Shown here: piece by piece, positions 1 through 11,858 of the stretch
How the letters are laid out: every line of letters begins with the position of its first letter
How positions within the stretch are numbered: the first letter of the stretch is position 1
Source of the DNA: Ciona intestinalis
Taxonomy: Eukaryota > Chordata > Ascidiacea > Phlebobranchia > Cionidae
Length of the DNA: 64,000 nt
Direction of reading: 5' to 3'
NCBI RefSeq assembly: GCF_000224145.3
Contig: NC_020172.2
Coordinates: forward strand, 315,001 to 379,000
Translations under genes and position numbers: made by a program
The notes under the pieces: model-generated
What the model was told of the DNA's origin: nothing
The model's input: the letters and a program-made list of their open reading frames with translations, nothing else
Databases searched by the model: none

Positions 1-462
1 TAACAAGAATCCTTACAAGTAAATGAAAGGTTAGTAAAATAAACAAGACATGCAGAATCAACCACTTACCCAGGCCTTGAACTGTTCACGTTGATTTGCA
101 ACAAAACAAGAAAAAACAAGAAGATTAGATAAACAAGAACAACTAATTTGCATATTAAAATAAATTTGCATATGATTAAATAATAACAGATGGCACGGAC
201 AAAATTTGATAACGAAACATTTCATATTGAATATTTAAATATACAATATGGCATTACTATAACGGGGTCGAAGGATGTTAGGGGGTGGGGTCATTAACAG
301 ACTGATGCTTATAGTCTTATCTCTTATGTGTTTAGGTAAATTATTCCGAAACACTTAAGAAACAAATATAAATATAGATTGGTGCAAAAAATAATACAAA
401 TTATTACGTTTAAAATTTTTCAGTTATTTCAATAATAAAGTGGTGGCCACACCCACATGTTT

Positions 463-981
463 GGTAATCCTTTAGCTGGTAGCCACCTGAAATTTTGGTT
501 TCAAAATGTTCCTTAGGTCTCACTGATACCCACTGTATAATTTTTTTTTTTTTTTAAATCGGGCGTTCGTGCCGAAAATTAACTTTAAAAATGCGCGAAA
601 ACATGCTTCGTTACCGTAATTCATCTGATTTGCGTAAGGTTAACGATTTATTACATCACAATCGCGGTCTGTTACCTCACAATAGTGGTATATTACATAC
701 TGTTACAGGACGTTATAGCCTTGTTTTTGCCCCACTGTTTTAGCGTAGGAATCAAACGTAACAACACGCATTCTATGACGTAATAATCCAACCTTGGTTT
801 AATTCATAACGGCTGGTGTGGAAAATACGGTGACGCAGCACGTATTCCTGAATTTTCAAAGTTAATTTTAGACACGAACGCCCGAGTTTTTTCAAAAAAA
901 AAATTATACAGTGGGTATCAGTGAGACCTAAGGAACATTTTGAAACCAAAGTTTCAGGTGGCCACCAGCTAAAGGATTACC
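463..981. mobile_element. MITE with long inverted repeats in a MYO1D intron
   Basis: 519 bp with terminal inverted repeats of about 125 bp (left GGTAATCCTTTAGCTGGT, mirrored at the right end). Flanked by near-perfect 9-10 bp direct repeats (CACATGTTT and CACATTGTTT), a pattern typical of Mutator-like elements. No coding capacity. Confidence 0.7.
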
Positions 982-1182
982 CACATTGTTTAGGTGTCCT
1001 TGAAACTGACCACATACCATGAAAGGTTGACAAATAAGCTATCAAGACATTCAAAATAGAAAGAAAATTAAACATAAATAAACATTAAAAAATGTATTGA
1101 ATAATAAGAAACATATAAAGAAGCAAAATGTAAAGAAATATATTTATAATTTATAATAAGTTTATAATGTTAGAATATCAAC

Positions 1183-4100
1183 CTGATGTCTTTAATTAGA
1201 GCTTGTACGGCTTCCTTGTCTCCCCTGCATTGATGGTTAGGCCATGTGTAGGAGGATAACATCTTGTATCTGGGAGAATATGTTACTTATAATAACATTT
1301 GTATGTGTGGGTATTAAGTCATGGGATTATAAAGCACGTGAGGTGTTTAATATATTTTGTTGAGAAATAATTATACTTTCTCTATTGTTTTATAACAGAT
1401 GCGTGGTGTGTTAAAGAATTTCTTTGTTTAGGAGTGAAAGCACTATAAGCTGGCCTGCTGCCTCAAATACCAAATGTTGATCACATTAATTTATCATATA
1501 CATTATTTTTATTATTCACAGTTTAAAAATATAAGAATGTTTATAAAATTCACATATCCAATAAATGATATAATAAGAAAATGTTATTACTTACAAAAAT
1601 CTTATGCACACATATTAATATATATATACGATTTTAAAATCACATACAAAGACTTTTGTTTATGTATTTTTTATAATTATATGAAACACATTTCACAAAT
1701 GCATCAAATGCAGCATACACAATAATGCACCAACTACAAATAATTAACCCAACATTTATAATTCGAACCTTTGTAGGAATCTTGAGTAAGGTTGACGATT
1801 AGCGAAACCAGCTCGTCGTACTCGAACATTTTCGAGCAAACCCAAGTATGCCACCTGGTGTTCACATCTCTCATCGTTGAATTGTATCGGAGATTTCATC
1901 TCGTTTGGTTTGATGCAACGAACATAGTAAGGTTCCTGGGAAGTAATGAACAATATTATGGTCATATGGTGTAGGGAAGTTTGGGAACTAAAAACATATA
2001 TTCATGTCGATCAGCAACCATAACAGCCCTGGATGTAGTCAGGCATTGTACAAAATAAAGGTTGCTAATAAAAGTAAAACAACATTCACTTTTTAAAAGT
2101 TATTTACATTAAGCCTACTGAAGTTAACTTAATAAATATAATCCCACATAGTAACTTTACTACAGGATTTATTTTTGCTCTTTAATTTTTATAAGGAGTT
2201 TTCTGTAAAAGTTACTTACAACATTGTGTTTAATTAATATGATCTTTATTATTCCTACTGTAGATAAAAAGTAAAGCTTTGCACCAACACATTCATTGTG
2301 ATTTGTTAGCACACATTAATACATATAAAAATAACAATAAATGAACCTTGGAAGATAGTTTCCCAACAAGTTGAATCATGGAGTTTTTAAACAGAGTACC
2401 AGCGGTAAGTGGACGTTTGGTAACTTCTTTCACACTTTGTGCTCCTTCTGGCCACATGTCCGATATTACTTTGTTGGAACTGAAATAAAAAACAAAGCGA
2501 CCGTTATAAACATTAGGGCCATCACATTGTATGTTATCTGAGTGCTTTACTGGTAGATAACCTTTGTCCAAAAATTTGATTTAATATACCATCTTATTTC
2601 AGCATACTAGGAAAAGGAGCGTTACATTTATAGGAAGCCTTAGTTGTAAAGGAAAAATTTTAGTCTAAAAAATTATTTAACTTTAAGCAACTGAAACCCA
2701 AATATTAATTTATGATTGCCCAGAAAGATATAATTTAGTAAAAAAAACAGTTTCACAAAGCCCCACCTTTTGTACAACAGTCGTTTAAAATCTTGAAACA
2801 ATTGATCTTTATTTTTCTCCATGAATCCAACGACAGAATATCTCACTTTACCGGCATAATGAATTATTCGGAAATCTTGATTGTGCGACAGATCCTTGTC
2901 GGTTGGTGAAAGCTGTGTACATGGGTGGATTGGTTAATAATAAAAGATAAAAAATTATGCTATGCGAATAAAAACTACAACGCTTTTGGTTAAAACTCAT
3001 AAATTTGACACACATATTTAATTGTGTGACCATGCACCTCAAGTCCCCTGTCAAGCTATGACATCAGTATCTTAACACGCCCATATTACACAACATACCC
3101 TCCTGCTCTGGTAATGTCCATGTCCTTTTAACTTCTTATCCATTGCTTCCAGAAACATTTCATCAGTAACAGTTCCAACATTAAGACAAGCTTCATCAAG
3201 TATTGAAATAATTCCTTTATGTGGTTGTTCCACCAATTCACAGATGATGCAGTTGTTGAAATAATCAATATTTGGCCAATCAATCCCTTCACGAAGATAT
3301 TCTTCTTGTTCCTAAGATATATAGTAACCTATGAGTCTATGATGGTGTTGTCCTAACATGATAACTTAAAGCTGATAGGGTTCTTGGATGTATAGGTTTA
3401 GGTTTAAAGACAGTGAACAACTGAATGTTATTTATTTAGATTTTGCTTTAAAATAATAGCAGAGTAAAAGTATCATCAGATAGTTCGAAGCACATGGAAA
3501 AATTTCAGAAATGTGAGTGCGATTGATATTTCAAGAATCTAAGGTTATCACACCAGTGCAATAGAACAAGTCAAAGGGTAAATGAAAAGTCAATACAGTG
3601 GGGCATGTACTGTGTATAGATACTTGTTTCCAAGATAGCAGTTGAGTAGTTTAAATCATAATTTTATTTGCTCCTTTGATCATTTTAATGAAGATTAATT
3701 AAAGCCGATAAAGTGACACAAATTAACAACCAAGTGATAATTTTTAAAGCATATAATGGATTAAACACCATTAAAAAGCAAACATTTAGCTCAAAGATTG
3801 AGTTTACAACTTATGAGTACATATACATGGAGTAGCCTTGCGTAGCCTACATTGCAGAAATCAAAATATTATTTCACCTGTTTCAACACAAGTTCAATGA
3901 ATAATTGCTGAAGCTTTTCGTTGCAATAATTGATGCAGAATTGTTCGAAACTATTGTTGTCAAATATTTCAAAGCCATAAATATCTAACACGCCGATCAA
4001 TGTACTTTTGCCATATCTATAATCAAAAAAATGAAAGGTGGTATAATTATATATAACACACAACACAACTAACCTTGTAATATCAAGCTTCACTTCAATG

Positions 4101-7100
4101 ATGGTATTAATTCGCTGAACAATCCATGAAAAAGCTCGCTCATAAATTGCCTGGAATAAATTTAGTTGTAAAATCTTATATATCAAAGTTTGATGAGTAC
4201 ACACCTTTGCGAAAGCATCTCTGGCAAAACAAGTATCTTCATGAGTGTGTAACTTGGATATCACTTCCCCTCTTGCAGCTACCACTCTGGTAAGCAACGC
4301 TTGTTCAATGGCATCAGCATCTGTGAACATGAGGTGATAAAACGTGGTACGCTTAATGTAGTGTATAATGTGAATACATACTTGTGCCTAGAAGTTCAGC
4401 TATTTGTGATAGAACTTGTTTGTTTTTCACGCCAACAACGTCTCCGTTAAGAGTAAATTCAATATTACCCTGCGCAGTGTTATATAAGTTTTGGCATTTG
4501 TGAAAGAAATATAAAGCTGGTGGAAGATAACATGCTATGCTCACTGCCAAATTGGTAGGAGTTTTTTAAAGGTGAATTTCAACATTTATATTAAATGTTG
4601 AGACAGACTTGTTACAATTGCAATGAATTGAAACAACATGAACTACTTTATATGAGATTGTACATAATGAACAACGGCACATATTTAAGATATGTGTTGA
4701 AACCGAACTACTTAAGAATAAATGAAATGCTGCAAACAATGAAAACATCNNNNNNNNNNNNNNNNNNNNNNNNNNNNNNNNNNNNNNNNNNNNNNNNNNA
4801 TAAATGAAATGCTGCAAAAAATGAAAACATCACAGCAATCATAACTTACTGTGAGTGTAACCATGAAACTTCTGCATTGAATTGAAGAATTAAAAAATAT
4901 ATTTACAAAAAAAATTATATTCATTAATTTAAAACAGGTCTTGCTGAAAGGGTTATTTTATTTTATTAACATTTTATTGATTTCTTTTTTATGTTGTCTT
5001 TATTAAAGTAAATACACAAGCCTTTGCCCTTATGAAGTCAACCCTAATAGGACATTCAAAACAAACAAAATGACGTTTTTGAACTTGTCAGAAGAGCTGC
5101 TTTTTACTTTAATATACTTGTTAATGTATATACAGTACTAGCATATAAAATGACAGTAGGTACTGACCAAATGCAATATGACAGCAAGTAGTTGAAACAA
5201 GGCTTTCTGCTCATCATGAGTGAAACCAACAGCTTTAAATGCTCCCGTCATTTCACGAAATGTTCGTTTGTCATCAATTGATCGTGAATTGTTCGATTGA
5301 TCCTGGCCTGTAACAAAAGTAATGAAACAGTAATAGTGATTATATATTATATTCACATTTATTGGCACTTGCTGTTTATACATATAACATGAACTTGGAT
5401 ACGAGAACCTTAATAATAACATGTATATAGAAAACCTGCAATCATAACAACTATTGTTAAGATCATTTTCCGTTCCTACTACGCATACGCCCACCATGCC
5501 AACAGTACATGGGGGGGTTTTTTTTTTAAAATTTTAATAAATGCAACTTACATATCCTTGCGTAGTAGCGGGGCAATAAAAGCAGTTATAATAACACTTC
5601 AGATGTGTTAAGATTCTTACACTCTATGAGCCTAGAACCGCTATTTGTGCTAAAGGCACACGCTCTTCCCATTATGCCACTTACACAGCTGACAACCTCC
5701 GGTTACCACAAGGTTGTACTGTGCTACAGACCTACAGTACACACCTAAACTATCAGTGGGGCAGCCAGGGGGATTTAGGGTATCGCGACCACCCCCCCCC
5801 CTTTTAAACCCCCAAAAAAATTATATGTATAATTATAAAATAATTTTGAAAAAATTTCGATTAAACCCCCCCCCCTCTAATTTTTTTCTGGCTGCGCCAC
5901 TGTCAAACAATGGTATGTAATGTTACTAAAATATAATGGTGAAGCAGCTTACGTGTGAAATTGTAAGCATCTACATCACGTTTTAAATGCAGGGAAGTCA
6001 ACGTTTGTTCTGTTGCACCAAGTAACAGCTGGTAGAAGGAATGAAAATTTCTTTCACCAGATTGTTGGTGGACAACCCGGGACTGAAAGAAATATAAAAA
6101 GTTATCTTCAAAGTCTGCACGTGCTTTGTGTGTAAAGATGTTATGAAGTATGGAGCACCATTGTTTATTTATATAAAACCAAGCGTAAAGATGGTTTAAC
6201 AGGGCTTGCCCTATTTACATAATTCTCAGCAATATGTAAGTTAACATTGATTATACGGAAATAAACATGAATCTACCAACGATTTTTTTCTATTTTTGCT
6301 AATATATATTGTAATAGCTTAGGTAAAATGCAATAAAATATATATAATATGATTTTTTAATGATGTATATTTGTGTGGATATAAATTAATATTATGTATA
6401 TATATATATATATTATTAATATATATATACAATATACATTTGTTTTTATCTAATCAAACAATTAATATGGGAAATTTGGAAGCAATCGAGAATGAATGGT
6501 TAATTCATTATGAATGAAACTTTACTTTTTCCAGAAGATAATTGTTAATGTGACCCCCTATTGGGTCTCCTTTAAAATCAAAGTTAATGTCCATGTATTT
6601 TCCAAATCGTGATGAATTATCGTTTCGATTTGTCTTGGCATTTCCAAATGACTCCAAGATTACGTTGCTTTTAAGAAGAATCCCTGTAACCCGTTCAATC
6701 TGAAATAACATAATTGTAAAGTTTTATTTAAACTGTGGATAAGTGATGTAGTGACAAGCATTAAATAAATATTTTGCTTAATAAAACTTAAAAGATGAAA
6801 TAAAATGGTTCGCCCATTTTGGAAATTCGTAGGGATAAGGTTTATTCAATGTTTGTCTGCGATAAAAGTAAGAGCTACGAACACATTACCATGTGTGCGC
6901 GAGGCAAACATTTTTAATAGACATTACGTCAACCTTTGCATGGAATGTCTGTGGAAAAGACTGTGTTACCATGGTAATATATACATGAGCGAGGACATGT
7001 AAGGTCCTGTGGCATTCAGATCTTTTAAGCTATGTTCAATTTTTGCATATTACCCCAACCTTTTGTTACAATATATACGAACCTCAGCTCTTGCACTGAC

Positions 7101-7785
7101 GTTAGTAATAGAAGCAATGTAATTCATTATAATTTTTGAAGCTTCTGTTTTACCAGCACCAGATTCTCCTACACAACAAGCAATTGAAGCAAAAAGCATT
7201 AAAATTAATGATATAATTTATATAATAATAAATAGTATTAGTATGAATAAACAAAGAAGGTTGAAAAAGTTAGGCTACATATAAGGTTAAAAATGTATAA
7301 ACGCCATCTTTGCTATCCGTAAATTTATTTACAGTAATGTCCGGAGGGTTTAATTAATAATGTGCCATTTTGCAATATATTGATTATTGCACTCGTATCA
7401 CTACTTTTTCTGCTTCTTGTTCAAATTACACTCAATTTAAAATGTGACATATTTGCAAAGGGAAGTTACTTTGGAAAATGTGACATATGAAAAAATGTCG
7501 CAAAAAATTATTTATGGTCAAAATGTGACCGCCCTACTACCAAACAAAGAAGGGAATTTTCCCAAATAACCTGAATACAATGCACTATTTAAGTACCTAT
7601 GAATAATTTAAAAAGGCCATACTTCATCAGATAATAGGCCCATTATATACGTGTAAGAACTTCAGACTCTGGTATTTATAATAACTTTATAATGACTAAA
7701 AAGTAAACAAACAAGTATAGTCTTTGAGGATATTATCGGCAATGTAAGCTGATGATTTCAACAGTTCTTTTGATTTGTCAAATTT

Positions 7786-7831
<46 letters not shown>

Positions 7832-9082
7832 TTAGTCTTTAAGAACTTCTTGTTTTATTAGGCATTACACGCTATATTACGTCAGGCAGGAAGTCATCAA
7901 GATGAACAACCACATTACATCATTGTAACCGACATGTTAAGGTTAAATACACATTTGCACTTTGTAAAACATATATGCCATGTTTAACAATACAGAGTTT
8001 TTTAAACATTCTAAGATTGCAATATAAATTTTGGTCCCTGGTTTTGTTTGATTACTGTTTCCTAAACTACATATTTCAGGATAATACACAAAGTATGTCC
8101 AAGTTGTTTTAAAACTTATTGTTATTGTCATTGACAATTTGACAATACATCTCTGAAGCAGTAAGCAGCACCCAGTGTTTACTTCAATAAACAGTTTTAT
8201 TTACCTGATATTACAATACATGTGTCTTTCATATATCTCTTCATGCTTTTATAAGCAGCATCAGCAAGGGCATATATATGAGGTGGTTTTTCCCAAAATT
8301 CTCGACCTATATATATTAATTAGCTCATTACTTCCATAACCATTTTCTATAAAATTTAAGCATGTGGTAAATTAAATATAAAAGCCCAAACCCCAAAAAG
8401 TGAATATTTGGTTTCAGTTGCAAAATGTTGGTAATTAAAATCATACAGAACGCATAATTTTAAAGGACAGAATTCATTGCAAAATATTGTTCCATAAAAT
8501 AAAGTGAACGACATGTTTTACAACTTGGAGAATTCTATTGAATAAATGCATTATGCATGTATTTACATTCATTTATCCATAACATATTTACTGTTACAGA
8601 GAACAGATATTTTCGTTAACGGTGAAGTTTAGGTAATATAAAAATTGCATATAGGATAGACTCTGTGTTTATGTAAAAAAAACAAAATCTGAAGTTGCAT
8701 ATTATTTAAAGAGATATTTAATTGCAGGATTTTGAGTTGATGTTCAGTACACCCATAATAAGATTTGCTTTATGTTCTCCATCTGCTATAAAAAATTTTA
8801 AATAAAAATAATGATACCTTTATAATCTTTAATATATTCGGGTGTGAAAATATTCATAGCTTTGTATGGATTGACTGAGACGACCACTTCACCAATGTAA
8901 GTATATATCCTGCCTTTTTGAAACCTACAACAAATAAATGTTAAACTGGACACTTGATATGGGATAACACAGTTACTTAGAAACACATTATACCTGATTT
9001 TGAGATTTTCCATAAAAGCTTCAAGCGTTAAGTTGTCCAGCAAGACAAAGTCAGGTTTCCCTGGCTCTTGAATGATATCCAT
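1183..9082 (-). CDS. Myo1d: Class I myosin heavy chain, MYO1D/MYO1G type (motor domain; 3' part outside window)
   Basis: Sixteen exons on the minus strand join in frame to 664 residues plus two bases: 8994-9082, 8818-8924, 8205-8306, 7083-7168, 6526-6699, 5953-6082, 5168-5307, 4382-4469, 4205-4320, 4074-4150, 3878-4016, 3099-3311, 2767-2912, 2347-2479, 1769-1935, 1183-1269. All have GT donors and AG acceptors. The P-loop GESGAGKT lies at residues 100-107, switch I is seen in [15 protein letters not shown], switch II and relay in [20 protein letters not shown], and the actin-side motif in [11 protein letters not shown]. Class I short-tailed myosins are actin-based motors that link membranes to actin; the MYO1D group sets left-right chirality in flies and vertebrates. 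The extreme N-terminus ([20 protein letters not shown]) aligns with vertebrate MYO1D. The IQ neck and TH1 tail must lie beyond position 1. MYO1D against MYO1G cannot be settled from the motor alone. Confidence 0.95.
4750..4799. other. Assembly gap (50 N) with duplicated flanks
   Basis: ATAAATGAAATGCTGCAAA and ATGAAAACATC occur on both sides of the gap, in MYO1D intron 7. Confidence 0.95.
5624..5700 (-). repeat. tRNA-like fragment (SINE head or tRNA pseudogene)
   Basis: On the minus strand an A-box-like TGGCATAATGGG and a B-box-like GGTTCTAGGCTC are about 35 bp apart. No good cloverleaf forms. It lies in MYO1D intron 6. Confidence 0.45.
5755..5902. mobile_element. 148 bp hAT-like MITE in MYO1D intron 6
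   Basis: Ends CAGTGGGGCAGCCAGG and, mirrored at the right, CTGGCTGCGCCACTG, with runs of C and A/T between. The flanks do not give a clean 8 bp duplication, so it is probably an old copy. Confidence 0.6.
7790..7827. repeat. (TA)n microsatellite
   Basis: About 19 TA units in MYO1D intron 3. A shorter TA-rich run lies near 6,395-6,428. Confidence 0.9.
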
Positions 9083-9368
9083 GGTGAAGATAAATCAACA
9101 AAATTATTTTTTTAGTTATTTGGTTGATGACTTTGATGCTATGTGTATTCCACCAGGTTGAACTAGAAAAATATCAATTGCATGAATAAAATAATAAGAC
9201 ATACACATATCAAACCTACACACAATGGTTTTTTACTAAATCATTGCACATCTATACAAAGAAATTTGATCCAATAAAAAAGAATGTACCAGATACAGAT
9301 AGGCAGATATGATATATATTATGTAAAAAAACAAAGATTGATGAAAATACAAATAAAACATAAATATT
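9083..9368 (-). promoter_or_regulatory. Gap between ARL16 and MYO1D with a candidate 3' splice (trans-splice) acceptor
   Basis: These 286 bp separate the ARL16 stop from the MYO1D start. On the minus strand a pyrimidine stretch ending in TTTTTCTAG lies at about 9169, some 85 bases before the MYO1D ATG, with no coding exon upstream to pair with it inside this spacer. Ciona genes are known to use spliced-leader trans-splicing, so this could be a leader acceptor; it could equally be the acceptor of an untranslated first exon. No AATAAA was seen on the minus strand of the spacer. Confidence 0.35.
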
Positions 9369-9917
9369 TTAACGTTTGACATCTTTTAAACATCTTAACC
9401 ATTTACAAACATCCTCAATACCAGATTTATCTTTGCAACTAGTATCTAAATAACTAAGTGATGACACAGTTTTCATGAAGTGTTCAAGTTGCATAAGTTC
9501 TCGGTATTCATTGACATTCGTCATTGTAGGAATATCAATTTTATTAAACAACACTAGAATGGGAGTGTTTGTATTTTGTGTGTCTGATGTTATGTCCTTC
9601 AGAAATGCATAACCGGATGAAATCTGTTGAGTATTTGATGCATCCACAACGAATATAAACCCATCGGATTGTGAATAATAACTTTCCCAAATTGGTGCCA
9701 TAGAGCCACCAAGCTCTCGTAGCTCAACGACACATTTTTTACCAACATTTATTCCAAGTATATTGGTCCCAACAGTAGGTATAGTGGGTGGGAGTTCATT
9801 GAATTGTTTTTCTGCAGTTGTTTTTTTTACCGATGCATTGGTATCTTGATGCGAAGACAGGACTTTTAACAAAGTTGATTTTCCAGAATTTGAAGGTCCA
9901 ATCATTAAGACCGACAT
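9369..9917 (-). CDS. Arl16: ADP-ribosylation factor-like protein 16
   Basis: A single uninterrupted 182-residue frame. It encodes a small Ras-superfamily GTPase: P-loop GPSNSGKST at residues 7-15, the unusual switch II RELGG in place of the usual DxGG, and the guanine-specificity motif NKID. The ELGGxMxPIWxSYY segment is the hallmark I recognise from vertebrate ARL16 rather than other ARLs. ARL16 lacks the usual N-terminal myristoylation glycine, and the start MSVLMIG is consistent with that. In vertebrates it has been linked to ciliary protein traffic and to inhibition of RIG-I. It is intronless here and sits between GEMIN8 and MYO1D on the same strand. The start is the first ATG of the frame, directly before the P-loop strand. 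Confidence 0.92.
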   Translation of the reverse strand: MSVLMIGPSNSGKSTLLKVLSSHQDTNASVKKTTAEKQFNELPPTIPTVGTNILGINVGKKCVVELRELGGSMAPIWESYYSQSDGFIFVVDASNTQQISSGYAFLKDITSDTQNTNTPILVLFNKIDIPTMTNVNEYRELMQLEHFMKTVSSLSYLDTSCKDKSGIEDVCKWLRCLKDVKR

Positions 9918-10106
9918 TTTAAAAAATAATATAAAACTATTTTACATTAAAAGCATTGGTCAGTAGCACCTGTCAAAGTTAAAAAGTGATTTTTTAAAAT
10001 CCATAAAACAGCAATCACCAATTACTGTAGTAAAAAAAAAAAAACTATTATAAAGAAATACATTGTAACAATATTGTTATTTCAAATAATATTTTACTAA
10101 TCCAAT

Positions 10107-10733
10107 TTATTTATTTAAATTTAATGGAATAACTGGCCAAAAGTTTGGTTGGGTTGCACTGCGCATTAAATTAAACTGGGCTTGCATCTTCGCCTCAATT
10201 GATAGAATGTCAGGAGCATGCACTCCATAAAGTTTAACCATCTCATTATTTCTGATGGTACCAGCGTGAACTCCTGGTGCAAATGATGTTGGTTTTACAT
10301 GCAATGGGTCTTCAACATCAAGCACGTATTCTACAGGACTCCCTTTTTCTTTTTCCTTTTTTAATTTTTGTTTCTCTTTATGCATAGCAGTCACATTTAA
10401 AAACTGTTGTAAGTCATCCCCTACGATAGAAGTTTCACTTTTATCTTCAGTTTGCATATCATCAGATTTAGGGGCTTCTGTCAAACTTGCACTTTTGAAT
10501 TGTTTATGCTTGACATGCTGCTTCTTATCTTTGTTTTTCCTTTTCGTTCTCTTACGTTTGTGATTAATATCTTTAGTTGAATACGCAGCATGTTCGTTGC
10601 AAAAACAATTACGTCCGTAAACTTCCCTTATAATATTTGCTTCACATGACATCATGGAAGGATAGAGAACACGAGAATACCAACTCTTTATTCCTTCAAC
10701 ATTACCAGAAAATAAACCACCATCGTTTTCCAT
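10107..10733 (-). CDS. Gemin8: Gem-associated protein 8 (SMN complex)
   Basis: An intronless 208-residue frame. The C-terminus (NEMVKLYGVHAPDILSIEAK, then a segment ending WPVIPLNLNK) aligns closely with the vertebrate GEMIN8 C-terminus, which ends in a WPVIPL motif. The middle (DLQQFLNVTAMHKEKQKLKK) matches the acidic/charged helix before it, and the N-terminal WYSRVLYPSMM resembles the WYSHPVYARYW start of the family. A lysine-rich stretch at about residues 55-80 looks like a nuclear targeting signal. GEMIN8 joins GEMIN6/7 and UNRIP to SMN in the machine that loads Sm rings onto snRNAs. Two overlapping AATAAA hexamers overlap or directly follow the stop codon, so the 3' UTR could be very short. 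Confidence 0.9.
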   Translation of the reverse strand: MENDGGLFSGNVEGIKSWYSRVLYPSMMSCEANIIREVYGRNCFCNEHAAYSTKDINHKRKRTKRKNKDKKQHVKHKQFKSASLTEAPKSDDMQTEDKSETSIVGDDLQQFLNVTAMHKEKQKLKKEKEKGSPVEYVLDVEDPLHVKPTSFAPGVHAGTIRNNEMVKLYGVHAPDILSIEAKMQAQFNLMRSATQPNFWPVIPLNLNK

Positions 10734-11173
10734 TTTAATCTTAAAATAAACCGAAAGAGGGAATTAAAACTGAGAAATTATTTACCGAGTATAAAATAAT
10801 GATGTTCAGTGTTTACACAAAAGCAAGCCTGATAAGATTACATGGATAACAAACCGCACTGGCTCATATACACATTACTGTAAAGTATAATTGCTTGTTT
10901 CAATAACTGTATCGAAATACTTCTCACATGGTATACGCAATTGGTTCTTTAAAATATGTGGATTTACATAACACAGCATACAATAGTAAACGCGACGACG
11001 CCTTTACTTTTGTTTGTTTGTTCTTTTTGTCACGCTTGAACAAACACTACCGGTATCGAATACAAGTTCCTGTAATAGAAATATAGTTTTCTGTTAAAAA
11101 AAGTCGTAAAGTGGCACTTTTTTATATATACGCATCTTCGAATATATTCATCCAAGGAATATATGGATATAGT

Positions 11174-11321
11174 TAGTAGGGCTGGGTACGATTGGACACG
11201 GAGTAAGATGGGATACATATTTTGGACATTTTTACTGACCACGATTTGATGATAAACAAAAATATGGTATGTGACTCAAAAACAGAATGAAACGGTCCCC
11301 CATCTCTTTCTACCCTGCTGT
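11174..11321. mobile_element. Degenerate palindromic MITE
   Basis: Starts TAGTAGGGCTGGGTA and ends CATCTCTTTCTACCCTGCT, the inverted-repeat ends of the ~195 bp family that is common right of 38 kb. One of very few copies in the left part of the window. Confidence 0.55.
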
Positions 11322-11768
11322 ATGTTACAGGATCAGTCGCCAGTAACCTATTCTCACGAATATATTAGGCGCGAAGCGAATATAAAGCTCATTTTTAATG
11401 TTGGCTAAAACATATAGTACAATGGGGGAAGATGGGACACTTAAGCACATATTGCCAAATATTTCTAAAATCAAAATAGATGCCGGTTTTTGGTTAATAC
11501 CAAGAATTAGTACTATCATTCCTTTATTGATTGACAACGATTTAATAAAATATAATAAAACACACGAGGAGTTCTTTAGCGATTCGCACAACAGGTGTAA
11601 TTTTACAAATTCAAAAACACACGGGATAAGACGGAACAGTTTAAAACTATTGTAAGTTGTACTAATAAGTGATTTTATTGTTGGCAATATATGTAAATAA
11701 CACGAAATTATACTGTACACTTTGAAAATCAAGTTTAAACATTTTTGTCTTGGTTCTACCGTTTAATT

Positions 11769-11858
11769 ATTGCGAGACAATTCGACCGATCACAATTTAT
11801 TGCGAGGCAATTCGACCGATCACAATTTATTGCGAGGCAATTCGACCGATTACAATTT
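11769..11858. repeat. 30 bp minisatellite, three copies
   Basis: Unit starts ATTGCGAG and contains CAATTCGACCGATCACAATT. Three copies differ at two or three positions. The period is a multiple of three, so one plus-strand frame stays open and repeats ARQFDRSQFI; nothing suggests it is translated. Confidence 0.9.

Noticed and set aside
60-110. Possible last MYO1D exon ending at a GTAAGT donor near position 65 on the minus strand
   Set aside because: The nearest acceptor would leave a 12-base exon and the sequence does not match the expected MYO1D residues after [11 protein letters not shown].
11398-11655. 85-codon frame upstream of GEMIN8
   Set aside because: It overlaps MITE-like sequence (AGATGGGACACTTAAGCACA) and a frame on the other strand.
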